From the NCBI GenBank assembly GCA_020061125.1, contig JAGUYV010000315.1, positions 1 through 8,451 on the forward strand: a stretch of DNA of 8,451 bases. Direction: 5' to 3'. The notes beneath the pieces are model-generated. The model was not told the origin of the DNA and ran no database searches. It saw only the letters and a program-made list of their open reading frames with translations. Made by a program: the position numbers and the translations under genes. The stretch's first letter is position 1; the number at the start of each line of letters is the position of its first letter. This document shows positions 1-5,252 of this stretch, one piece after another. This stretch comes from a bacterium. GTDB lineage: Bacteria; UBP15; UBA6099; DSWB01.

Positions 1-479
1 CCCATGTACGCCGCCATGTCCGCCACGGGCTTGAGCCACTTCTGCACGTCCATTCCAAAACTCTTCATGATCGTGCTGGATTCCACGATCTCGGGCATGG
101 TCTGCGGCAGCGTCTTGGCGCTGGCGGTCAGAAAGTCGAACACTTCGGCCGCCTTCTGCGCGCTGCCGTACATGGTTTCGAGCCGCACGCGCGCCGTCTC
201 CATGCTCCCCGCCGTATCGAGCACGCCTTTGCCAAGATTGCGAATCGCGTCCAGCGCGCCCGCCGCGCCCCCCAGCGCCAGCATCTGGCGCACCATGCCC
301 TTCACGGCCGCGGAACCGTTGTTCAGCGTGTGGTTAAAGGCGTCCACGGCCGCGCCGCCCGCGCGGAACGAGGCCGCGAGGTTTGCATTGCTCTGCGCCA
401 CGGCCTGCTGCGCGCGCCGCAGCGCGCCGCTGATTTCGTCCTTCAGGCTTATGGTGATCTGCACTTTGTCCTGGGCCAT
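1..479 (-). CDS. Tail tape measure protein, N-terminal part (runs off the left edge)
   Basis: Only the first 159 residues are in the window; the frame stays open to the edge. The protein starts MAQDKVQITISLKDEISGAL and continues as an alanine-rich helical stretch with a run of short amphipathic helices (for example ALDAIRNLGKGVLDTAGSME, residues about 78-97). This fits the N-terminal core of siphophage and myophage tape measure proteins, which set tail length and are chaperoned during tail assembly. Its place directly after the tail-assembly chaperone pair is the canonical position. The ATG at 479-477 has GGGA and AGGA purine runs just upstream. The true length cannot be seen. The family is judged from composition and synteny, not from a motif unique to it. 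Confidence 0.82.
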   Translation of the reverse strand, partial: MAQDKVQITISLKDEISGALRRAQQAVAQSNANLAASFRAGGAAVDAFNHTLNNGSAAVKGMVRQMLALGGAAGALDAIRNLGKGVLDTAGSMETARVRLETMYGSAQKAAEVFDFLTASAKTLPQTMPEIVESSTIMKSFGMDVQKWLKPVADMAAYM

Positions 480-481
480 GT

Positions 482-510
482 TTGCGTTCCCGTCCTGTCA
501 GGCGTATAAT
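482..510 (+). promoter_or_regulatory. Possible sigma70-type promoter on the plus strand
   Basis: A perfect TATAAT (505-510) lies 17 bp after TTGCGT (482-487), which matches the -35 consensus at three of six positions. A start site at about 517 would give an almost leaderless transcript for the small ORF at 520. It points against the tail operon, so it could also make antisense RNA to the chaperone gene. One perfect hexamer can occur by chance, though it is unusual in DNA this GC-rich. Confidence 0.4.
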
Positions 511-519
511 GAAAGTGTC

Positions 520-684
520 ATGACAAGCCTGTTCTTCGCCATCTTCTTCTACCTGCTCTGCGGCCTGGATTTTCTCTGGCCCGTGCCGCAGGTCTTTTTT
601 GCTCTGTGCCTTGTGTGCGCAGTTCCCGAGGCCATCGTGTTTTTCATATCCCTGATTCCCAGCGGCTCATCCCGCCCGCGTTAA
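520..684 (+). CDS. Possible small membrane protein on the opposite strand (54 aa)
   Basis: This ORF fits almost exactly in the roughly 200-bp gap between the tape measure start (479) and the chaperone stop (681), where no minus-strand ORF longer than about 32 codons exists. The product is strongly hydrophobic: residues about 3-20 (SLFFAIFFYLLCGLDFLW) and about 24-47 look like two membrane-spanning helices with a short polar turn between, and the tail is short and basic (SGSSRPR). A TATAAT box lies ten bases before the ATG. The ribosome-binding site is weak (GAAAG). Its TAA overlaps the chaperone TAA on the other strand within a TTAA. No family is recognised. A holin-like or other small inner-membrane role is possible but unsupported. 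Chance hydrophobicity opposite a purine-rich stretch is the main alternative. Confidence 0.42.
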   Translation: MTSLFFAIFFYLLCGLDFLWPVPQVFFALCLVCAVPEAIVFFISLIPSGSSRPR

Positions 685-989
685 TCCTTTTCCTTGATTT
701 CCTCGAACCTGGCCCGCAGCGCTGTCCATCGTTCCGTGTCGCCGTCCCCGGCCGCTTTCATGTCCAGGTAGTCCCCCAGGCTCTCTTTCCACCGCGCCCC
801 GCAGTTCAGCTTGAATTCCTCCATGAGGTCCGACAGGCCGTGGCTTTCCAGCGGGTCCGCGTCTCCGGATCCGCACAGCATCTGCACCCAGAAATCCTCC
901 CACTCCTTGCGCCGCGTCGCCGCCGCGCGCGCTTCGCGATCCAGGTGATCCAGATAAATCCGCACCGTGGCCCACGGCGTGAGCCACAT
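681..989 (-). CDS. Tail assembly chaperone, second ORF (gpT-like part of a G/GT pair)
   Basis: From the ATG at 989-987 the product is 102 residues, starting MWLTPWATVRIYLDHLDREA and ending in charged helical sequence (ARFEEIKEKD). The start overlaps the stop of the preceding ORF as TAATG, with AGGAG just upstream, so translational coupling is possible. The same frame is open far upstream of this ATG, at least to the slippery site at 1136-1142, and it is the -1 frame relative to the preceding ORF. That is the layout of lambda G-T style chaperones, in which a frameshifted GT fusion binds the tape measure and tail tube subunits. A fusion would have about 255 residues (104 from the first ORF plus 151). 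Its place just before the tape measure gene fits. The identity rests on synteny and arrangement. Confidence 0.7.
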   Translation of the reverse strand: MWLTPWATVRIYLDHLDREARAAATRRKEWEDFWVQMLCGSGDADPLESHGLSDLMEEFKLNCGARWKESLGDYLDMKAAGDGDTERWTALRARFEEIKEKD

Positions 990-1447
990 TATTCTCCTGT
1001 GCTTTGTGCAGTCTCCTCTTGCGGCGTGTGCGACGGCTCTGTCAACGCCGTCTCCGGCGCCGGAGGCATCAGCTTCGCGGCTTCCTTCCCGGCCAGGCTC
1101 CACGTTTCGAACCACGAGGAGACCGGGTTGACCGATAAAAAATCGCGCACCACTTCCGCGGCCATGCCCGGGTCTATGGTCCAGGTCACAAGGCGGCGGT
1201 GCTCGTTCCAGTCCCGGATTTCATGCGCGCGCTTGCCGTGCGGCAGCAGCACGATGCCGCAGATCTCGATGGCGCGGTCGCCCAGGCCGCACAGCATGTC
1301 CAGCTCGCTCATCCCCTGCGTGAACAGCCCGATCACGTCCGACAGCTCGGCCAGTATCATCTTGAGCTGCCCGCCAACCAGCCTGCGCTGGTCGTATTTG
1401 CGCCCGTCCTCGAATGTGTATGTCTTGATGGTGTTTCCGTCCGGCAT
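989..1447 (-). CDS. Tail assembly chaperone, first ORF (gpG-like)
   Basis: A 152-residue protein between the tail tube and the tape measure genes, the standard place for the tail assembly chaperone. The N-terminus (MPDGNTIKTYTFEDGRKYDQ) and the following helical region, with LKMILAELSDVIGLF at about residues 29-43, look like a compact helical domain. The C-terminal 30 residues are rich in P, E and T and probably disordered. The ATG at 1447-1445 is preceded by GAGAGGAG about 8 nt upstream, a good ribosome-binding site. A T TTT TTA heptamer in the zero frame at codons 102-104 could divert some ribosomes into the next ORF. No family-defining motif is seen. Confidence 0.68.
   Translation of the reverse strand: MPDGNTIKTYTFEDGRKYDQRRLVGGQLKMILAELSDVIGLFTQGMSELDMLCGLGDRAIEICGIVLLPHGKRAHEIRDWNEHRRLVTWTIDPGMAAEVVRDFLSVNPVSSWFETWSLAGKEAAKLMPPAPETALTEPSHTPQEETAQSTGE
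1136..1142 (-). promoter_or_regulatory. Candidate -1 ribosomal frameshift site T TTT TTA
   Basis: On the minus strand the chaperone codons read GAT TTT TTA TCG, which places the heptamer T TTT TTA correctly phased as X XXY YYZ. After an 8-nt spacer, 1127-1118 (CCCGGTCTCC) can pair with 1101-1088, forming about 10 base pairs with a 4-nt bulge and a 16-nt loop. The -1 frame is free of stops from here to 681. The heptamer lies about 48 codons before the end of the first ORF, further upstream than in lambda G, which tempers confidence. Confidence 0.5.
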
Positions 1448-1502
1448 GGGTGTTGCTCCTCTCGATTGTTTATTTCATGATTCCCTGACGCGGATCGGGA
1501 TT

Positions 1503-1531
1503 GCGGGCCGGGCGTTCCCGCCCGGTCCCGC
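1503..1531 (-). terminator. Strong GC hairpin between tail tube and chaperone genes
   Basis: Arms 1503-1514 and 1519-1531 pair over 12 bp with a single bulged T and a four-base loop. On the minus strand it is followed by AATCCC, with no U-run, so it is not a classical intrinsic terminator. It may instead protect the 3' end of the abundant tail tube mRNA or attenuate read-through. Between it and the repeat element (about 1532-1576) nothing recognisable is seen. Confidence 0.35.
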
Positions 1532-1576
1532 ATCTCTATCCCATTGCGCCCCTCATTGGGCTTTGGGTCTCGAACC

Positions 1577-1725
1577 TTTTCACCGCGGAGACACGGAGTC
1601 GCGGAGTGGTTCTTTCCGCGCGGCCCCTGGCCGCGCCCCCTGTGTTCTCTGTGCGCTCTGTGGTGATCATTGCCTTCGCCTTGCCTTTGCTTTTCCCTAC
1701 GCGCTACTCGCTACACGCTACACGC
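1577..1725. repeat. Intergenic palindromic repeat element, copy 1
   Basis: Contains a left arm of CGGAG-type units (1581-1606), a central perfect inverted repeat GCGCGGCC-CCT-GGCCGCGC (1618-1636), a right arm of CTCTGTG-type units (1639-1663), a pyrimidine tract of CTTTGCC/CTTTTCCC units, and an end made of CGCTAC(A/T)CG repeats (about 1699-1725). The tail tube gene stops six bases beyond the end. Compared with copies 2 and 3 it lacks the left GGCAAAG tract. Confidence 0.85.
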
Positions 1726-1730
1726 TCACC

Positions 1731-2978
1731 TCACGCCGCATACGACGCCTGCATGTTCTCCACGATGCAGATCACGCTGCCGTAGGTGGCGTCCTGCAAA
1801 ACGTCCAGGGTCAGCGTCTCGCCCAGCAGGCGGTTGTCGTCGGCCACGGGGCCGGTTTTGATTCCCACCTTGGGGAACACAAGCTCCACGGTGTAGTAGC
1901 GGCCGGTCTCGTAGGCGCTCTTGCCCACGAATTTCACATAGATGCTTGTGGTCCCGTTTTCCTCAAGGAGCTGCTGCCACACATAGCTGCGCATCTGCCT
2001 GCGCAGGGTGATGGTCTGCGCCCGCTGCCCGCGGATCACGCCGCCCGCGAACGAGCCGCCCGCCTCGGGGCACTCGTACACCTCGATGTTGTTGTTGAAC
2101 GCCCACTCCAGCCCCTTGCTCTCGGCCTTCACATGCACGCCCCCGGCCAGGGCGCTGCCGTCCCAGGCGCCGCCCACGATGACCGTGGCGTTGCCAAGAA
2201 GCATGATGTCTTCGTCCACGCGGTTGGGCGCCGTGCCCCACGCCGCGGCCGTGCGGTACACCACCTTGTAGTCAATGGTGCCGGCCACGGCCAGGCTCGT
2301 GATGTTGATGGTGGTCGTGCTCACGGATGTCACGGTGACCGGCTCCCACACGCCCGCGCTGGTCTCGGCCAGGATCTGATGCACGTTCTCGGCCAGGTCA
2401 TCGAGCACTGCCGAAGCCACCGTGAGGCTGGTGGCGCTGCCCGCCGCGCTCACCGTCTCGGTGGCGGGCAGGTCCTTGTCGTACTTGCCCGTGCCCTTGA
2501 TCTGCGCGGACAGCTTGATGAACGCGTTGTTGTCGAACGACAGCGACAGGCTGTCCACGCAGCAGCTCACCAGGCGGCGCTTGGCGATGTTGCCGCCGTA
2601 CCGCGCGGCCAGGGTGAAGGTCGGCGGAAACTGATCGTCCGTGGGCGTGATCGTGTGCTTCTTGCCCGCCACGCCCACATTGGCCGTGCTCACCGATCCG
2701 AGCGCGTAAGCCGCCAGAAACGCCAGGTGCTGCGCCTGCATCTTGCTCGTTTCGAGAGTGAACCCGGCGCGCATGCCCAGGTCGTACATCACATCGGCCT
2801 CTTCTTTGCCGGTCATTTCATCCGCGTTGCTCTCGCGCAGCGGCTCCAGGTTGGGCACCGACGAGATGTCGAACAGAAACGAAGTGTCCAGGGTCTGCGC
2901 CGTGTTCAGCCCGGACTCCTTGCTGTTGGCGCTGGCCGCCACCCACGAGTTTTTGGTTACGAAATTCGGAACGCTCAT
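1731..2978 (-). CDS. Major tail tube protein (non-contractile tail type)
   Basis: A 415-residue protein starting MSVPNFVTKNSWVAASANSK. It is beta-rich, and residues about 53-128 (ADEMTGKEEADVM, then AALGSVST-like YALGSVST and a PPTFTLAARYGG strand) resemble the tail tube proteins of siphophages that stack as hexamers around the DNA channel. Residues about 172-245 are threonine/valine-rich (AAGSATSLTVASAVLDDLAE, then TVTSVSTTTINITSL) and look like an inserted domain. This may explain a length above the roughly 300 residues common for the family. Its start overlaps the preceding gene's stop as ATGA, so the two are probably translationally coupled. The chaperone genes follow, as expected for a tube gene. 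A sheath protein is less likely, since no sheath-tube pair is present. Confidence 0.75.
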   Translation of the reverse strand: MSVPNFVTKNSWVAASANSKESGLNTAQTLDTSFLFDISSVPNLEPLRESNADEMTGKEEADVMYDLGMRAGFTLETSKMQAQHLAFLAAYALGSVSTANVGVAGKKHTITPTDDQFPPTFTLAARYGGNIAKRRLVSCCVDSLSLSFDNNAFIKLSAQIKGTGKYDKDLPATETVSAAGSATSLTVASAVLDDLAENVHQILAETSAGVWEPVTVTSVSTTTINITSLAVAGTIDYKVVYRTAAAWGTAPNRVDEDIMLLGNATVIVGGAWDGSALAGGVHVKAESKGLEWAFNNNIEVYECPEAGGSFAGGVIRGQRAQTITLRRQMRSYVWQQLLEENGTTSIYVKFVGKSAYETGRYYTVELVFPKVGIKTGPVADDNRLLGETLTLDVLQDATYGSVICIVENMQASYAA

Positions 2979-3190
2979 TTCTTGTCACCTGCTTTCTGCT
3001 CGGCCGCGGGTTTCGCGGGCGCGCTCTTCTTGTCCGCCTCGGGCGGCGGCGGGTCCGGGATGGCGTCAAAGTCCTTTTTGTTCCGAAGCGGCACGGCGTC
3101 GTACACAGGACCGTGCTTGAAGCTCACCCCCGCGCACTCGCCCTCGATCACCGTGAACGGCTGCGCGCCTTTCTTGAGCCGGTATTTCAT
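2975..3190 (-). CDS. Small phage protein upstream of tail tube (71 aa)
   Basis: A short protein with a folded-looking N-terminal half (MKYRLKKGAQPFTVIEGECA, then VSFKHGPVYDAVP) and a disordered C-terminal third rich in P, A and K. AAGGAG lies about 10 nt before the ATG, and the stop overlaps the tail tube start by 4 nt (ATGA). It occupies the slot of the small gp38/DUF2635-type proteins in Mu-like phages, but the sequence does not clearly show that family. Its function is unknown; a tail-related role is inferred only from the coupling. Confidence 0.75.
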   Translation of the reverse strand: MKYRLKKGAQPFTVIEGECAGVSFKHGPVYDAVPLRNKKDFDAIPDPPPPEADKKSAPAKPAAEQKAGDKK

Positions 3191-3217
3191 AACGATGCAA
3201 CTCCTTTCCTTGTGTGC

Positions 3218-3670
3218 TTAAAGAACCACGGCCGCGGCGAACGCCGTGCCGTAAATAATCGCCGTATCGTCCGCTTCAAGCCGCTCGTCCCGCACATGCT
3301 CGAACGGGCTTAACCCGGCAAGACCCAGGTCGTTGTCCTGGAGGGTGTCGAATATCCCGTCCAGCATGGCATAGGCCCCTTTCTCCGCGGTGCGCGCATC
3401 AGACTCTCCGGCCAGGCTTTCGGCGCACACATAGATCGCCCACTGCTTGATGTTCGCGGCGCTGCGCAGCGCTTCCTCGGAATCGCTCGAGCTGCCCGAG
3501 TACACCACCAGGATGGCCGGCAGCCCCAGGACCGCGCGCTCGAAGTCCACGATGTCCGGCCTGTCCCCGAACGATACGATCTGGTCGTCGGGCACGAAGT
3601 CCAGCGCCGTGCTGTCCTGCAAGGCCTCGATGATCGCGGCCTCGATGCTTGCGATGGCGGGGCGGCTCAT
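3218..3670 (-). CDS. Mu gp37-like protein (DUF1834), tail/neck assembly
   Basis: A 150-residue protein with the DUF1834 pattern: an N-terminal helix (MSRPAIASIEAAIIEALQ), a central strand block LGLPAILVVYSG (about 48-59), then IKQWAIYVCAESLAGESDAR (about 74-93), and the helix YAMLDGIFDTL. The family is found in Mu-like phages between gp36 and the tail genes and probably acts at the head-tail or tail-terminator stage. The ATG at 3670 has GGAGG only 4 nt away, and that site lies at the edge of the tandem CCGGAAG units of repeat copy 2. Confidence 0.83.
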   Translation of the reverse strand: MSRPAIASIEAAIIEALQDSTALDFVPDDQIVSFGDRPDIVDFERAVLGLPAILVVYSGSSSDSEEALRSAANIKQWAIYVCAESLAGESDARTAEKGAYAMLDGIFDTLQDNDLGLAGLSPFEHVRDERLEADDTAIIYGTAFAAAVVL

Positions 3671-3677
3671 CCGTCCT

Positions 3678-3839
3678 CCGGCTTCCGGCTTCCGGCTTCC
3701 GGAAAGTCAAGGGCAAAGATTACCACGGAGATCACGGAGGCGCGGAGGTCACGGAGAACCCGTGGTTTTGCGCGGCCGCAGGCCGCGTCCCTGTGTTTCC
3801 CTGTGGCCTCTGTGGTTGTCATTGCCTTTCGCCTTTGCC
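3678..3839. repeat. Intergenic palindromic repeat element, copy 2
   Basis: Starts with tandem GCTTCCG units (about 3680-3702) next to the gp37-like gene's ribosome-binding site. A GGCAAAGATTACCACGGAGA arm follows (3712-3731), then further CACGGAG units, the centre GCGCGGCC-GCA-GGCCGCGT (3770-3788), CTGTG/CTCTGTGGT units (to about 3817) and a short ATTGCCTTTCGCCTTTGCC tract. It lacks the CGCTACACGC end seen in the other copies. It fills nearly all of the 185 bp between the two flanking genes. Confidence 0.87.
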
Positions 3840-3855
3840 GGATCCCCGGCCGTTC

Positions 3856-4455
3856 TCATTTTTCCCCGGTGTAGAATTCGCCGAGTTTCTTTTTGTGATG
3901 CTCGCGGTCCGCGGCCGTGACCTCGATGTATTTCCATCCAGGAATCGTGACCTGTTTGCGCAGCACGAACAGGGGCTTGAGTTTGCGCTTTCCGATTTTC
4001 TGCATGATGATGCCCACGGATTTTCCGGCCGGAGTCTTGAGCAAGAAAGTGTTTTCATATTCCCTGGGCGCGCGGTTGATTCTTTCATCCACGGGAATGG
4101 CCAGCGCCTTGGCGCGTTTTGGCCGCACCGTGCCGCCGTGCCACAGCAGGCGCGCGCGCTTGTCCGATGTGCCGATCTCCAGCCTGTCGCCAGTCACGCG
4201 GAACTGGATGCTGCGATAGAGCCGCCTGGTGAGCGTGAGGGTTTTGCCGCCTTTCATGGCCGCGCGCCCGCTCTTTTCCCAGTCGGTTTCCTGGCCCTCT
4301 TCGCGGAAGGTTTTCGCCAGGCTGCGCATCTGCTGCGCGGCAACCAGTTTCATGGGCGCGCGTTTGTCCGCACCGGCGCGCGCGGCCATCTCGTTCAGCC
4401 GCTTCACCGCGCCGCCAGGCGGGTCCATCGTCACCGTGAATTTGAATCCGCTCAT
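3856..4455 (-). CDS. Phage virion morphogenesis / tail completion protein
   Basis: A 199-residue basic protein. The central region has the family's typical order: a tryptophan-containing turn (ETDWEKSGRAAMKGGKTL, about 56-73), the helix LTLTRRLYRSIQF (73-85), then a strand and histidine-containing loop IGTSDKRARLLWHGGTV (94-110). The last ~20 residues are lysine-rich. Members of the virion morphogenesis (Mu gpG-like, tail completion) family act at the head-tail joint. Placement between gp36-like and gp37-like genes is common in Mu-like siphophages. The ATG at 4455 is preceded by GGGAG, which lies at the outer end of repeat copy 3. Confidence 0.78.
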   Translation of the reverse strand: MSGFKFTVTMDPPGGAVKRLNEMAARAGADKRAPMKLVAAQQMRSLAKTFREEGQETDWEKSGRAAMKGGKTLTLTRRLYRSIQFRVTGDRLEIGTSDKRARLLWHGGTVRPKRAKALAIPVDERINRAPREYENTFLLKTPAGKSVGIIMQKIGKRKLKPLFVLRKQVTIPGWKYIEVTAADREHHKKKLGEFYTGEK

Positions 4456-4458
4456 TGT

Positions 4459-4695
4459 CCGGCTCCCGCCTCCCGGCTTCCGTCTTCCGGCAAGGCAAAG
4501 GCAAAGGCAAAGATTACCACGGAGAACACGGAGGCTCGGAGTCCACGGAGACCCCCCGTTTTTGCGCGGCCCAAGGCCGCGTCCCTGTGCTTCCCTGTGC
4601 GCTCTGTGGTTATCACTGTCTTTGCTTTTCCCTTGTCTTTGCCTTTGCCTTTGCCCTTGCTTTTCCCTGCGCGCTACTAGCTGCGCGCTGCACGC
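4459..4695. repeat. Intergenic palindromic repeat element, copy 3 (longest)
   Basis: The most complete copy. In order: CCGGCTTCCG-type units (4459-4490), GGCAAAGGCAAAGGCAAAG (4494-4512), TTACCACGGAGAACACGGAG (4515-4534), more CGGAG units, the centre GCGCGGCC-CAA-GGCCGCGT (4564-4582), CTGTG units and CTCTGTGGTTATCA (4602-4615), CTTTGCC repeats (about 4620-4660), and a CGCGCTAC/CTGCGCGCTGCACGCT end. The GGCAAAG and CTTTGCC tracts are reverse complements, as are the CACGGAG and CTCTGTG tracts allowing one mismatch, so the whole unit folds back on itself. The gp36-like gene stops 3 bases beyond. Confidence 0.9.
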
Positions 4696-4697
4696 TG

Positions 4698-5132
4698 TCA
4701 GAACCCGTCCAGGCTGTCCCTGAAATCGCTTGCCGCCGAGTGCGTGCTCTCCACTCCGTTGTCCGCGGCCTGGGCCGCGGGCGCCGAGGTGTTGCCGAGC
4801 GTGCCCAGGCCCGACGCCAGGTCGCGCAGAAATCTGATGCTCGCGTCGTGATCCGCCTTTTCCTCTTCGGCCTTGAATCCCCTGTTGCGGTTCAGCTTGT
4901 ACACGGCCAGGTTCGCGGCGTGCGGCGCCAGCGCGGCCAGGGCCGCGGCGTCGGTCACGGGCACCGTGTATTTTGGCGCCAGGTATGTGTTGATGATTCC
5001 GTCCGCATAGGCGATGGCCGCGGCCACCACCGCGGCGTCCGCCTCGCCGTCCCCGTCGAAATCCGCCAGCTTCACCAGCCTGGCCGAGCCGCCCAGCGCG
5101 GCCTCGATGTCCGCTTGCGTGCAGTAAGGCAT
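4698..5132 (-). CDS. Mu gp36-like protein (DUF1320), head-tail connector
   Basis: A 144-residue protein with the clear DUF1320 signature: start MPYCTQADIEAALGG, then LADFDGDGEADAAVVAAAIA (about 22-41) and YADGIINTYLAPKYTVPV (42-59), a helix with LAVYKLNR, and RFLRDLASGLGTLG. The last 30 residues are low-complexity and may be disordered. The family is the Mu gp36 equivalent, an adaptor at the portal or head completion stage. ATG at 5132 with GGAGG about 6 nt upstream. It is separated from the DUF115 gene by the half-length repeat copy 4. Confidence 0.9.
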   Translation of the reverse strand: MPYCTQADIEAALGGSARLVKLADFDGDGEADAAVVAAAIAYADGIINTYLAPKYTVPVTDAAALAALAPHAANLAVYKLNRNRGFKAEEEKADHDASIRFLRDLASGLGTLGNTSAPAAQAADNGVESTHSAASDFRDSLDGF

Positions 5133-5140
5133 GTCAGTCC

Positions 5141-5252
5141 TCCGTCTTCCGCCGTTTGACTTTGATTTTGCTTTTCCCTGCGCCCTCTGTGGCCTCTGTG
5201 GTTATCCTTGCTTTTGCTTTTCCCTACACGCTACTCGCTACGCGCTACACGC
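5141..5252. repeat. Truncated intergenic repeat element, copy 4
   Basis: Has a short GTCTTCCG remnant (5143-5150), then only the right half of the element: TTTTGCTTTTCCCTGCGCCC, CTCTGTGGCCTCTGTGGTTA (5185-5204), CTTGCTTTTGCTTTTCCCTA, and the CGCTAC end (about 5229-5252). The left CACGGAG arm and GCGCGGCC centre are missing. The right end matches copy 1 with very few differences. It overlaps the last codons of the DUF115 gene (stop 5231-5233). Confidence 0.85.

Noticed and set aside
667-987. Alternative minus-strand ORF in the second chaperone gene
   Set aside because: Its product is rich in G, R and H with no structure, while the other frame gives a charged helical protein that begins at a coupled TAATG start and ends with a normal stop.
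2422-2634. Small plus-strand ORF within the tail tube gene
   Set aside because: It is fully antisense to a confident gene and shows no start signal or recognisable product.
1731-2978. Tail sheath protein as identity of the 415-residue gene
   Set aside because: Sheath genes precede a separate tube gene, but here the chaperones follow directly, and the N-terminal half resembles tail tube proteins.
606-3221. Very long plus-strand ORF (871 codons) and similar plus-strand ORFs at 3649-4680, 5156-6442, 6181-7497 and 7570-8145
   Set aside because: They lie opposite recognisable phage genes, run through the intergenic repeats, and encode histidine-, arginine- and alanine-rich sequence with no family resemblance. 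Such shadows are expected in GC-rich DNA.
4494-4512. GGCAAAG tandem units and CGCTAC tandem units as a possible CRISPR array
   Set aside because: Units are 6-9 bp and contiguous with no spacers. They are parts of the fold-back repeat element.
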